Below are positions 27,329 to 36,324 of a DNA stretch of 64,000 nt, piece by piece. The notes under the pieces were generated by a model that saw only the letters and a list, made by a program, of their open reading frames with translations, ran no database searches and was not told the DNA's origin. Made by a program: the position numbers and the translations under genes. Source of the stretch: Lentihominibacter butyricus. Lineage in GTDB: Bacteria > Bacillota > Clostridia > Peptostreptococcales > Anaerovoracaceae. The stretch covers positions 36,299 to 100,298 of the forward strand of contig NZ_JAOQJP010000012.1 of the NCBI RefSeq assembly GCF_025567305.1, read 5' to 3'. Every line of letters starts with the position of its first letter. The first letter of the stretch is position 1.

Positions 27329-28258
27329 ATGGCTCTAGTTACTACAAAAGAGATGTTTGAAAAAGCATTGACACAGGATTATGCAGTAGGTGCATTCAAT
27401 GTCAACAACATGGAGATCATTCAGGGTATAGTAGAAGCTGCACAGGAAGAAAAGGCTCCTCTGATCCTGCAGGTTTCCGCAGGTGCGAGAAAGTACGCAA
27501 AACCCGCATATCTTTTAAAGCTGGTAGAAGCTGCTATAATGGATACAGGTCTTGACATCGCGCTCCACCTCGATCACGGTGAAGATTTCGACATATGTAA
27601 GAAATGCGTAGATGACGGATTCACTTCCGTAATGATCGACGGTTCGAAGCATCCTTTTGAAGAAAACATGCGTCTTACAAAGGAAGTCGTAGAATACGCA
27701 CACAGCAAGGGTGTTGTAGTAGAAGCCGAGCTCGGAAAGCTCGCAGGTATAGAAGACAACATCAAGGTAGATGCAAGGAACGCTACATTCACAGACCCTG
27801 AAGAGGCTGCTGAATTCGTTGAAAAAACAGGTGTCGATTCTCTGGCTATAGCTATCGGCACAAGCCATGGCGCATACAAGTTCAAGGGTGAACCTTACCT
27901 TGACTTTGAAAGACTCAGAGAGATCCACAAGCTTATACCTGATACACCTCTCGTTCTTCACGGCGCATCGACAGTACTTCCTGAATTCGTATCAAAGTGC
28001 AATGAATACGGCGGAAACATCCCCGGAGCTCAGGGAGTGCCTGAAGATATGATCAGAACAGCTACAAAAGACGGTATATGCAAAGTAAACATCGATACTG
28101 ACCTGAGACTTGCGATGACTGCGGAGATCAGAAAGCATTTCGTAGAGCATCCTGCTGATTTTGACCCTAGAAAGTATCTCGGACCTGCAAGAGACGCCAT
28201 CAAGCGCATGGTACAGCACAAGATCAGAAACGTTCTCAATGCATCAGGCAAGAGATAG
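27329..28258 (+). CDS. fba: Class II fructose-bisphosphate aldolase
   Basis: A 309-residue zinc-dependent aldolase that splits fructose 1,6-bisphosphate into dihydroxyacetone phosphate and glyceraldehyde 3-phosphate. Motifs: N-terminal YAVGAFNVNNMEI, the catalytic Asp82 and zinc-site His83 in LHLDHGED, the VVVEAELGKLAG strand, IAIGTSHGAYKF with a zinc-site His, VLHGAS and VNIDTDLR for phosphate binding. AAGGAGG precedes the ATG. A strong bidirectional terminator follows. Related tagatose-bisphosphate aldolases share these motifs, but fructose specificity is the default for this length. Confidence 0.93.
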   Translation: MALVTTKEMFEKALTQDYAVGAFNVNNMEIIQGIVEAAQEEKAPLILQVSAGARKYAKPAYLLKLVEAAIMDTGLDIALHLDHGEDFDICKKCVDDGFTSVMIDGSKHPFEENMRLTKEVVEYAHSKGVVVEAELGKLAGIEDNIKVDARNATFTDPEEAAEFVEKTGVDSLAIAIGTSHGAYKFKGEPYLDFERLREIHKLIPDTPLVLHGASTVLPEFVSKCNEYGGNIPGAQGVPEDMIRTATKDGICKVNIDTDLRLAMTAEIRKHFVEHPADFDPRKYLGPARDAIKRMVQHKIRNVLNASGKR

Positions 28259-28292
28259 ATCTCCGATCATAAAAAGATTTGAATGGATAATG

Positions 28293-28338
28293 AAAAAGCG
28301 TATGTATGCCTGTATTTCAGGCATTGCATACGCTTTTT
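28293..28338. terminator. Bidirectional terminator
   Basis: AAAAAGCGTATG...CATACGCTTTTT with an inner ATGCCTG/CAGGCAT stem. A and T runs on both sides serve fba (plus) and the Trk gene (minus). Confidence 0.92.
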
Positions 28339-28381
28339 ATGATTCTAATGATCACATCTCAGGGTATGTCAGAGTTCATGA

Positions 28382-29062
28382 TCAATTTTCCTCTATCCAG
28401 TCTGTCAGCTTTTTAATATCATCTATATTCCCCAGAACATAAATGACATCATCCTCCTTGAATTCATAATATGGATCGATATCACTCAGTATCTCACTGT
28501 TACTTTCAATTGCGATAAGCTTTACAGCAAATCTTGTTTCGATATCCACATCGTAAACAGTTTCCTCTTCCATTTCATATGCAACAGTTAGCTTCGCTAT
28601 ACCTACTTTGTCATTGAGCTGTGCAAATTCAGGCATATTAGCTTCTTCCATACGCTTTGCGAGCCTCTCGGCCATATCACGTTCAGGATAAACCACTTTC
28701 GCTCCAAGCTTTTCAAGTATTTCACCATGCTCTGCACTGGTAGCCCTTGCAACTACTTCCGGTATTCCCATCGATACAAGATGAAGTGTAGTAAGAATAG
28801 AAATATCCATCTGTTCACCTATACACACTATCGCAATATCGCAATTCTGTATACCCGTCTCCATAAGAGAAGCTTTGTCCAGATTTTTTATCACAAGCGC
28901 ATTTTCTGTATACTCTCTCATATCTCTTATCTTTTCTTCATCTTGATCAAGGATCAGCAGATCTGCATCCAGTTCTGCCAGTGCTTTTGCCAGTGCATAT
29001 CCGAATCTGCCAAGCCCCACTATGCCATATGAAACGTTATCATCTTTATATCTGCCAAACAT
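28382..29062 (-). CDS. Potassium uptake regulatory subunit (TrkA/KtrA, RCK domains)
   Basis: A 226-residue cytoplasmic protein. RCK_N Rossmann domain with GLGRFGYALAKAL nucleotide loop and LILDQDEEKI acidic strand end, followed by RCK_C (about residues 140-220, VKLIAIESNSEILSDIDPYYE). It gates the membrane subunit in response to nucleotides (ATP/ADP or c-di-AMP in relatives). It begins 16 bases after the channel gene with GGAGG upstream. Confidence 0.93.
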   Translation of the reverse strand: MFGRYKDDNVSYGIVGLGRFGYALAKALAELDADLLILDQDEEKIRDMREYTENALVIKNLDKASLMETGIQNCDIAIVCIGEQMDISILTTLHLVSMGIPEVVARATSAEHGEILEKLGAKVVYPERDMAERLAKRMEEANMPEFAQLNDKVGIAKLTVAYEMEEETVYDVDIETRFAVKLIAIESNSEILSDIDPYYEFKEDDVIYVLGNIDDIKKLTDWIEEN

Positions 29063-29078
29063 TTTTACACCTCCAGCT

Positions 29079-30377
29079 TTATCCTATAGAAATATTTCCT
29101 TCCGGATAACTTGTACGTTCTCCTTTTATAAAATACCATACTGTAGCTATCGTCAGCGGACCGAGCCTCCCTATATACATTACTATTATAGAGAGCAGTT
29201 TCGCACCGATTCCAAGATTTGTCGTTATGCCTGTTGATAATCCTACAGTACCGAATGCGCTTGTGACCTCAAAGAGAGCATCCATTAGTGAAACATCCGG
29301 CTCCATGATCAGCATCAGATATGTTCCGACAAGGATCACACCGACAGCAATCATGGTTATAACCGATGCTTTTCTGAAAGCATCTTTAGGTACAGAGTAG
29401 TGGAAAGCCTCCTCCATCTTGTTTGTTGCAGACGATTTTATTCCCTGCAGCAGTACAAAAAATGTGCTGGTCTTTATTCCGCCTCCTGTAGAGCCCGGCG
29501 AAGCGCCGATAAACATCAGAACGATCAGTATAAGCAGCCCCGGGTCTGAAAATCTGCCAAGAGGATAAGTAGAAAACCCTGCTGTTCTCGCTGAAACACT
29601 GAAAAAAAATGCTCCCAGCCATGTGACGTCTTCTGTAAGCTTTATCAGCAGTGTCCCCGTCACGATAAGTATCAGACTCACTGAAATCACGATTTTCGTG
29701 TGCATAGAAAACTTTCTCCACCTGAACTTTTTTGTGATCATTTCTCTTATTACCAGAAACCCTATTCCACCGAAAAAGATAAGTATGCATGTAACCAGGT
29801 TAAGAAACACATTGTTACGATACGGAATGAGATTCTGAAAGCCGCCCAGTATATCAAATCCGGAATTATTGAACGCAGCAACTGAATGAAAGAGACTTAT
29901 TCCTGCAGCCTTAAGCGGTGGATAATCCTGGATGAATACAAATGAACTTAACAGAGCTCCTGTCAACTCGAAAACCATTGTCGTTAAAAAGATGCTTTTT
30001 ATAAACTTCACCATCCCTTTTCCTGTAGTCAGGTTCATCGCATCTTTTATTATATTCCTGCCTCTTAAATCGACTCGCTTTCCTACCGCTACTATCACAC
30101 CTGCGCCTACAGCCGTAACACCAAGTCCTCCTATCTGTATAAGAAATCCAAGAAAAAACTGACCAAGAGGTGTAAATGTATCCCCCGCATCAACAGCAAT
30201 AAGCCCTGTCACACATACTGCGCTTGTAGAAGTATAAAGGGCATCAATATAGTGAAGCGTGACCCCGTCTCGGATACAGCAAGGCAGCATCAGCAGCCCT
30301 GATCCCAGCAGTATCGCAGCCGCGAAACCGATAGCCACTATCCGCACGGTCGACAATTTTTTTATTTTATTAAACAT
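29079..30377 (-). CDS. Potassium uptake membrane subunit (TrkH/KtrB family)
   Basis: A 432-residue membrane protein with four pore-loop repeats visible as TSTSAVCVTGL, FHSVAAFNNSGFD, SVSARTAGFSTYP and EVTSAFGTVGLSTG, the selectivity-filter regions of Trk/Ktr K+ transporters. It works with the RCK protein encoded immediately downstream and is probably coupled to Na+ or H+. AGGAG precedes the ATG. The size fits KtrB better than the longer TrkH. Confidence 0.93.
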   Translation of the reverse strand: MFNKIKKLSTVRIVAIGFAAAILLGSGLLMLPCCIRDGVTLHYIDALYTSTSAVCVTGLIAVDAGDTFTPLGQFFLGFLIQIGGLGVTAVGAGVIVAVGKRVDLRGRNIIKDAMNLTTGKGMVKFIKSIFLTTMVFELTGALLSSFVFIQDYPPLKAAGISLFHSVAAFNNSGFDILGGFQNLIPYRNNVFLNLVTCILIFFGGIGFLVIREMITKKFRWRKFSMHTKIVISVSLILIVTGTLLIKLTEDVTWLGAFFFSVSARTAGFSTYPLGRFSDPGLLILIVLMFIGASPGSTGGGIKTSTFFVLLQGIKSSATNKMEEAFHYSVPKDAFRKASVITMIAVGVILVGTYLMLIMEPDVSLMDALFEVTSAFGTVGLSTGITTNLGIGAKLLSIIVMYIGRLGPLTIATVWYFIKGERTSYPEGNISIG

Positions 30378-30443
30378 ATATATTTGTAATTTCTCCTGTT
30401 ATATATTCAGTAACTTTAAAATTTGAAGCTGAAAAACCGCCCC

Positions 30444-30635
30444 TTATGTATACGCTATACCGATATCTGCAGGTATATCAAAATCCGGAAAACCAGTTCC
30501 CGTTTCTAGTAAGATGTGAATATTTTTAAAAAAACAAACCGCTGATCTTATAAGAGCTATACAGCAAAACGACAGCGCTGCTGCCCTCATATCAATAAAA
30601 TCACTTTTGTCAGTTTCTTCTGCTTCGTTTAACAT
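30444..30635 (-). CDS. Possible small protein upstream of the potassium uptake genes
   Basis: A 63-residue frame (MLNEAEETDKSDFIDMRAA...) with GGAGGG four bases before ATG and a TATAAT about 20 bases further upstream. It has a Cys-containing hydrophobic centre and no known motif. It ends 66 bases before ktrB. Real expression is uncertain; it may be a leader frame. Confidence 0.3.
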   Translation of the reverse strand: MLNEAEETDKSDFIDMRAAALSFCCIALIRSAVCFFKNIHILLETGTGFPDFDIPADIGIAYT

Positions 30636-30715
30636 AAACCCTCCATCACGCCCATTATAGCACAGAAATTTGAGAAGTACAGTTAAAATAGTGTTAAAAT
30701 TTTTTGTTAAAAATC

Positions 30716-30738
30716 GCGCCCGCCATTCAGGCGGGCGC
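30716..30738 (-). terminator. Terminator after pncB
   Basis: GCGCCCGCC (30716-30724) and GGCGGGCGC (30730-30738), followed on the minus strand by ATTTTT. Confidence 0.92.
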
Positions 30739-30750
30739 TGTATATGCAAA

Positions 30751-32175
30751 TCAAAGTTCCTCAAGCATGTCATGCTTCAGCTTCCACAGGTTGTATGAAA
30801 GATCGACATAGTATGTCTGCGGGTTTTCAAAACGCTTCATCTCGTCCCACATGGCATCGAGCTGCTGAGCGCAGTAAGCCTTGATCTCATCGATCGACGG
30901 TGACTCATACACACACTTGCCGCCTTCAAAGATCTGCTTCCTCAGGTTTCTCACATAATAGTTCTTGATCTTCTTGCGCTTCCACACTGCCTTGGGATCG
31001 AAGATCTCGTATTCATCGTTTTCAGGGATTATCTCTCCGTCAAGCACGATGACGTCAGCAAGCGCTCTGTGGCTGTCCTTGTCAAAAAATCTGTAAACGC
31101 TCTTGAATCCCGGATTAGTTATCTTTTCGATGTTTTCGCTCTTCTTTATCTTCGGTATCATCTTGCCGTTCTTTTCGAGAGCAGACAGCTTGTACACTCC
31201 GCCGAATACAGGCTCCGAGCCTGCAGTTATCAAACGTTCTCCTACGCCGAAGGAATCGACACATGCACCCTCTGAGAGGATATCTCTTATCAGATATTCG
31301 TCAAGAGAATTAGATACCACGATCGAACATTCCTGAAGTCCTGCATCGTCGAGCATCTTTCTCGCTTTCTTTGTGAGATACGATATATCTCCGCTGTCTA
31401 TCCTTATGCCCATCTTTTCAGGCTTGACTTCCTTAAACACCTTGATAGCCGCCGGAACACCTGATTTAAGCACGTTGTAGGTATCCACCAGCAGCACGCA
31501 GTTCGTAGGATATATCTCGGCATATTTCTTGAATGCCTCGTACTCGTTGTCGTACATCTGCACCCAGCTGTGCGCCATCGTTCCCATAGCCGGCGTGCCG
31601 TACTCTCTGTCCGCGATAGCACATGCAGTTCCCGCACATCCGCCTATGTACGCAGCTCTGGCTCCGTATACAGCGGCAGACACTCCGTGCGCACGTCTCG
31701 TGCCGAACTCCATGACAGGTCTTCCTGCAGCTGCCCTGGTTATCCGGCTCGCCTTTGTCGCGATGAGGCTCTGATGGTTTATTATCAGCAGCAGCATAGT
31801 TTCGATGAACTGCGCCTGCATCACAGGGCCTCTTACCGTGATCAGCGGCTCTCCCGGGAAGATAGGTGTTCCTTCCGGCACCGCCCACACATCGCATGTG
31901 AATTTAAAATCTGCGAGATATTCGAGGAATCTTTCATCAAAAAGCTTCTTCGCTCTCAGATATTCTATATCTTCATCAGTGAATTCGAGGTTTTTCAGAT
32001 ACTCTATCAGCTGTTCAAGACCTGCCATGATGGCGTATCCGCCCCCGTCAGGTATCCTTCTGAAAAACATATCGAAATACGCTATGTCATCAGCCATATC
32101 ACTGCAGAAATATCCATTCGCCATGGTTATTTCATAAAAATCAGTCAACATTGTCAGGTTCAGCTTCTCTATCAT
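30751..32175 (-). CDS. pncB: Nicotinate phosphoribosyltransferase
   Basis: A 474-residue enzyme of the NAD salvage pathway that joins nicotinate and PRPP, with ATP hydrolysis, to nicotinate mononucleotide. It starts MIEKLNLTMLTDFYEITMANGYF (opening residues NLTMLTDFYEITMANGY are family-typical) and contains the active-site EFGTRRAHG, GTMAHSWVQ with the phosphorylated His, and RIDSGDISYL. The start overlaps the end of the EamA gene by 35 bases but has GGAGG nine bases upstream, so coupling is likely. Length matches Firmicutes PncB. Confidence 0.95.
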   Translation of the reverse strand: MIEKLNLTMLTDFYEITMANGYFCSDMADDIAYFDMFFRRIPDGGGYAIMAGLEQLIEYLKNLEFTDEDIEYLRAKKLFDERFLEYLADFKFTCDVWAVPEGTPIFPGEPLITVRGPVMQAQFIETMLLLIINHQSLIATKASRITRAAAGRPVMEFGTRRAHGVSAAVYGARAAYIGGCAGTACAIADREYGTPAMGTMAHSWVQMYDNEYEAFKKYAEIYPTNCVLLVDTYNVLKSGVPAAIKVFKEVKPEKMGIRIDSGDISYLTKKARKMLDDAGLQECSIVVSNSLDEYLIRDILSEGACVDSFGVGERLITAGSEPVFGGVYKLSALEKNGKMIPKIKKSENIEKITNPGFKSVYRFFDKDSHRALADVIVLDGEIIPENDEYEIFDPKAVWKRKKIKNYYVRNLRKQIFEGGKCVYESPSIDEIKAYCAQQLDAMWDEMKRFENPQTYYVDLSYNLWKLKHDMLEEL

Positions 32176-33076
32176 TTAACTGTTCCTCCATCTTACCTTT
32201 CTCTGTAATTACTATACATGATGACGCTATAACTATCGCTCCTCCTATCAGCTGCATCACTCCCACGGATTCTCCCAGCAGGATCCATCCGAAGACTGTG
32301 GCAGTAACAGGCAGGAAATTCGAAAACATTGCTGATATCGTAGGCCCCAGGACCCGCAGTCCGTTTACCATTATCATGAAACCAAGTCCGCCGTTCACCA
32401 GTCCGAGATATATCACCTCTAACGTCACAGCCGGCGTGAATGTATCCATCGGCGGCATAGTATGAACAGCATACGGTCCGACCAGCAGCAGCGTACAGAA
32501 CAGCTGGTTGAACGCCATAGTAGTCCCTGAATAATTCGATGACAGTGATGCCGTCATGAAATTATAGATGTTCCACGAAATGACTGCTCCGAAAGCCAGC
32601 AGATATCCGGTCATTCGCCCGTGCAGCAAAGTCCTGAAATCAGCGCCGATCACTATCGCTACACCTATTATGCATATTATTACTCCCATTAACATCTTCC
32701 ATGTGAATTTCCTTCTGAATATGATACGTTCAGCTATTATAGAAACGGCAGGAACAAACGATAATATTATAGTGATAAGTGATACCGGCAGATAATCCAT
32801 CGCTGTGTATTCACAGAAGAAATACAGGATCTCGCCTGTCAGTGAACACAGTATAAAAAAAGGGATATCCTTCGGTCTTACGATCGTCTTCCGATCCTGC
32901 TTGAGCTTGATTCCAAATACAAGCAACGCACCTACCAGGTATTTAAGAAACAGCAGGTTCATCGGTTCCAGTATGTTCAGCGCATCTTTTGCCACTACGT
33001 AGTCGAGTCCCCAGAAACACACCAGAAGACACATCAGTAAAAATGCCGTGCTTTTTTCTCTCAAAAAATTCACCAC
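32141..33076 (-). CDS. EamA/DMT-superfamily transporter
   Basis: A 311-residue membrane protein with ten hydrophobic segments arranged as two EamA repeats (first ending near residue 140). Relatives export amino acids, nucleotides or other metabolites. It likely starts at GTG 33076 (or the next codon, also GTG) after TTAGG. It overlaps pncB and could exchange a pyridine compound, but that is only suggested by context. Confidence 0.82.
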   Translation of the reverse strand: MVNFLREKSTAFLLMCLLVCFWGLDYVVAKDALNILEPMNLLFLKYLVGALLVFGIKLKQDRKTIVRPKDIPFFILCSLTGEILYFFCEYTAMDYLPVSLITIILSFVPAVSIIAERIIFRRKFTWKMLMGVIICIIGVAIVIGADFRTLLHGRMTGYLLAFGAVISWNIYNFMTASLSSNYSGTTMAFNQLFCTLLLVGPYAVHTMPPMDTFTPAVTLEVIYLGLVNGGLGFMIMVNGLRVLGPTISAMFSNFLPVTATVFGWILLGESVGVMQLIGGAIVIASSCIVITEKGKMEEQLNDREAEPDNVD

Positions 33077-33319
33077 CTAATCAACTAAATAAAAAAACAC
33101 AAAATAAGTACGATTTTAAATACTTTTTTCAGCACGTCATTTATTATTATATCATCTATTTCAAGACACTACAATCTTTTATAAATTTTACCAGTCAAAA
33201 CCCGATGCATATCTTCCGGTCAAAACTCGCCGCAGCTCTTCCGGTCAACACGACCTTAATGCTCACGACCGCTTCACAGGCACTTCGCATCCGATCCTGC
33301 ACGTTTTCCCTTAACAAAA
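33077..33319. other. Intergenic stretch with short imperfect repeats
   Basis: AT-rich; holds three loosely repeated CAGTCAAAAC/CGGTCAAAAC/CGGTCAACAC units between 33190 and 33255. No gene seen. The EamA-pncB promoter must lie here but no clear boxes were assigned. Confidence 0.45.
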
Positions 33320-33365
33320 AGCGAGGCCGCGCAATGAAAACACTTTTTCATGCGCGGACCTCGCT
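33320..33365 (-). terminator. Terminator of the CoA-transferase operon
   Basis: AGCGAGG/CCTCGCT outer arms and CGCGCA/TGCGCG inner arms; followed on the minus strand by TTTTTG. Confidence 0.9.
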
Positions 33366-33397
33366 GTACTATTCGCCGGCAAACCTGCAGCTTTGCA

Positions 33398-34600
33398 TTA
33401 TTCCGCAGGAACTCCTATTATCTCACCTGAAATGAATCCTTCTATTTCTTCAGGAGTATATCCTGCCTCTTTTAAAACATCTATGCTGTTTTCACCTAAG
33501 AGCGGAGACGGTTTCCTGATGTATCCCGGCGTCTTGCTGAACTTCACAGGTATTCCGAATGCCGTGAATCGCCCTACGTTAGGATCATCTATATCGATTA
33601 TCATATTTCTTGCCAGCATCTGAGGATTTGTCATGTCATCGACAGGATCTACTATGACTGATGCCGGTATATTGAACTGCCAGAATCTTTCCAGAAGCCA
33701 GTCTGACGTCTTTTCCCTGAAAACGCTCTGCATCAGTTTTGTAAACTCTGCAAAATTGCTGCATCTGAGGTCATTCGTAGCATAAAGGGGATCGTCTTTG
33801 AGCTCAGGCATCTCAAGCGCATCGCAGAAATCAGGCCACATTGATTCATCGTTTATTCCAACTGCTATAAAATCATCTGCACAGTAGTATGTATCATACG
33901 GTACGATCTCTCTCGGTTTTGCGTTACCTGTCCTGCTTATTTCTTTCCCTGTAAGGGCATATGCCAGCACTGCATCTTCGATAGTCGCAAACATCGTGTC
34001 CAGCATAGCAACATCGATCCTTCGTCCTTTGCCCGTTCGCTTCTTGTCATAGCAGGCCAGTGTGATTGCAAGCGCCATTGTGAGGCCTGTATAACTGTCG
34101 GCTACTGAAGCTCCGGAGCGAAGCGGCGGGAATTCTGGAAATCCTGTCATTTCCATAAAACCGCTCATACATTCGATAACATTGTCATATGCCGTGTTTG
34201 CTCTCAGCGGACCTGTCTGCCCGAATCCCGTTATCGAGCCGAAGATTATCTCCGGATTGATCTTCTTCATCTCCTCATAACCGAGTCCCAGCTTGTCGAG
34301 TGTCCCGAACTTGAAGTTTTCCAGTACGACATCTACTTTCCCGTAAAGCCTCTTTATTATCTCCTTGCCTTCAGGAGCTCTCATGTCAACTGCGATGCCT
34401 TCCTTGTTGCGGTTGTATACTGCAAAATATCCGCTGTTTCCGTTTGCTGCATACGGGTTCCAGAATCTGGACTGATCACCTGTATCGATACGCTCCACTT
34501 TGATCACTCTTGCGCCGTAATCTGCCAGATTCATGGCACAGTACGGACCGCTGTATGCCTGTGTGAAATCAAGTACTGTTATTCCTTCTAATGGTCTCAT
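33398..34600 (-). CDS. Family III CoA-transferase (CaiB/BaiF type), second copy
   Basis: A 400-residue enzyme that moves CoA between carboxylic acids through an aspartyl intermediate. Family features: MRPLEGITVLDFTQAYSGPYCAM, GARVIKVE, RNKEGIAVDMRAPEGKE, GFGQTGPL, and the candidate catalytic Asp in ASVADSYTGLTMA. Its ATG overlaps the stop of the preceding homologue by four bases. Last gene of the four-gene sigma-54 operon. The acyl substrate is unknown; relatives act on carnitine, bile acids, oxalate and others. Confidence 0.92.
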   Translation of the reverse strand: MRPLEGITVLDFTQAYSGPYCAMNLADYGARVIKVERIDTGDQSRFWNPYAANGNSGYFAVYNRNKEGIAVDMRAPEGKEIIKRLYGKVDVVLENFKFGTLDKLGLGYEEMKKINPEIIFGSITGFGQTGPLRANTAYDNVIECMSGFMEMTGFPEFPPLRSGASVADSYTGLTMALAITLACYDKKRTGKGRRIDVAMLDTMFATIEDAVLAYALTGKEISRTGNAKPREIVPYDTYYCADDFIAVGINDESMWPDFCDALEMPELKDDPLYATNDLRCSNFAEFTKLMQSVFREKTSDWLLERFWQFNIPASVIVDPVDDMTNPQMLARNMIIDIDDPNVGRFTAFGIPVKFSKTPGYIRKPSPLLGENSIDVLKEAGYTPEEIEGFISGEIIGVPAE

Positions 34601-35808
34601 TTTCTTCCTCCTTCACACATTACGATATTTTCTTCCATCAATCCTGCGATCTGTTCTTCCGTATACCCGATATCTGCCAGGAGCTGAGCTGTGTCTTCTC
34701 CCAGAAGCGGCGCTGAACCTGCCGGTACATCATCTATACCTGATATTTTTATAGGGGAACCAGGCATCCTTATCTTTCCGATCTGCTTATCTTCCACTTC
34801 TACTACCATGTTTCTGGAATTCAGCTGTTCGCTTTCAAATGCTTCAGGTACGGTGTATCCAGGTCCGCTCGGAATGTTATACGGTCTGAGCAGGTTTTCT
34901 ATCTCCCACTTTGTCATGTCCTTGAATTTATCGGCGATGATCTTTCTCAGACTTGTATCATAATTCTCTCCGCGTGATTCATTAGTAGCGTACCTCGGAT
35001 CATCGAGCAGCTCTTCCATATCCATCGCTTCGCAGAATTTCTCCCACTGAGCATTAGTGGAAACAGCTGTCGATACGATACCGTCCTTGACCTCGAAGGT
35101 ATCATACGGTGCTATACTTCTGGAACGGTTTCCTTCTCTTTCAAAGCGTTTGCCCGACATTGCCGCCTCTACGACACTGTCCTCGAGTGCAGTGAACATG
35201 CAGTCCGAAGATGCTATGTCTATCTGCTGCCCTTCTCCCGTGACATCTCTTGCCATAAGTGCACTCACTATCGCAAATGCAAGGAAAACTCCTCCGTACT
35301 GATCCGCCATCCTCGATCCGTGAGCCGTAGGCTTATCTTCAGGATATCCCGTGATCTGCATCAGACCGCATAGTGCTTCTGCAGTGAGATCGTTGCCTGC
35401 GCTGTTGCTCAGCGGACCAGTCTTGCCGAATCCTGTGTGTGAAGCATATATTATGGCCGGATTCAATTTGCTCATCTCTTCATATCCGAGACTGCACCTT
35501 TCCATCTCTCCTGCCGGAAACGATTCGCATACTACATCAGCATGTTCTATAAGTTTAGCGATCACTTCCTGCCCTTTTGCACTATGTCTGTCAACACACA
35601 CACTTCGCTTTCCACGATTCATATATGCATGATACGCACTGCCTTTTTCGTTTTTTGGAAAGCTGTTTCTGAGAACATCCCCGCCTGTTCTATGGTCCTC
35701 TATCTTTATGACCTCCGCACCAAAGTCAGCAAGAAGCATCGTTCCGTAGCTGCCTGTATGGCCCTGAGTAAAATCTATGATTTTCACTCCGTCTAATATT
35801 CTGGTCAT
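34597..35808 (-). CDS. Family III CoA-transferase (CaiB/BaiF type), first copy
   Basis: A 403-residue paralogue of the next gene: MTRILDGVKIIDFTQGHTGSYG, GAEVIKIEDHRTGGD, GFGKTGPLSNSAGND and the candidate catalytic Asp in SRMADQYGGVFLA. The start at 35808 has GGAGG seven bases upstream; the ATG five codons earlier is less likely. Two tandem family III transferases can form heteromers or handle entry and exit of CoA in one pathway. It follows the hotdog gene by about 40 bases. Confidence 0.92.
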   Translation of the reverse strand: MTRILDGVKIIDFTQGHTGSYGTMLLADFGAEVIKIEDHRTGGDVLRNSFPKNEKGSAYHAYMNRGKRSVCVDRHSAKGQEVIAKLIEHADVVCESFPAGEMERCSLGYEEMSKLNPAIIYASHTGFGKTGPLSNSAGNDLTAEALCGLMQITGYPEDKPTAHGSRMADQYGGVFLAFAIVSALMARDVTGEGQQIDIASSDCMFTALEDSVVEAAMSGKRFEREGNRSRSIAPYDTFEVKDGIVSTAVSTNAQWEKFCEAMDMEELLDDPRYATNESRGENYDTSLRKIIADKFKDMTKWEIENLLRPYNIPSGPGYTVPEAFESEQLNSRNMVVEVEDKQIGKIRMPGSPIKISGIDDVPAGSAPLLGEDTAQLLADIGYTEEQIAGLMEENIVMCEGGRK

Positions 35809-35847
35809 TTTTTCCCTCCGCATTTTCTCCAGTACTGTTTTTCTATT

Positions 35848-36279
35848 CTAGTCCACAGGATTTGCTATAACGAATGTAACGTCACCCTTTACCGTAAGTA
35901 CAGGTTCGTCGAAAACTTCCGAACGATCTGTCTTATGATCGTATTCGGATGTCTTATACATTTCATATCCGTATACTCTCGATCTGTTGCCCTGTTTCTT
36001 CAGCCAGCATACGATCTCAACAGCATCCAGCATATGTACAGGTCTGAGGATATTTCCCTCTGTGCGTACGAACAGTCCGCCGTCTCCGCCATCTCTGATG
36101 TTGCTGAGCTCAGTGCAGCAGTCGATGCATTTTTCCATGAGTTTGCATCCTGAGATCATTTCTCCCGGATAATGCATATCTTCACCATGGATGGATGTTC
36201 TGAATTTCAGTTCTGTAACATCACTGCCTTTTTTGACTTCACTAACGAGATCTCTTCTTTCCGCTTCAATTTTAGCCAT
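35848..36279 (-). CDS. Hotdog-fold CoA enzyme resembling 3-aminobutyryl-CoA/beta-alanyl-CoA ammonia lyase
   Basis: A 143-residue single hotdog domain: LKFRTSIHGEDMHYPGEMI, ISGCKLMEKCIDCCTELSN, GDGGLFVRTEGNILRPVHMLD and VEIVCWLKKQGNRSRVYGYE. The HxxDxHYxG region and the GDxGLF and RxY pattern recall 3-aminobutyryl-CoA deaminase of lysine fermentation and beta-alanyl-CoA ammonia lyase. That similarity is from memory and not from a search; an acyl-CoA thioesterase or hydratase is possible. Lying between an antiporter and two CoA-transferases, it suggests breakdown of a beta-amino or hydroxy acid as CoA ester. Confidence 0.55.
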   Translation of the reverse strand: MAKIEAERRDLVSEVKKGSDVTELKFRTSIHGEDMHYPGEMISGCKLMEKCIDCCTELSNIRDGGDGGLFVRTEGNILRPVHMLDAVEIVCWLKKQGNRSRVYGYEMYKTSEYDHKTDRSEVFDEPVLTVKGDVTFVIANPVD

Positions 36280-36324
36280 TTTTTATCCTCCTTTTAATAC
36301 CTTAAAAATATATTTTTTTACCTT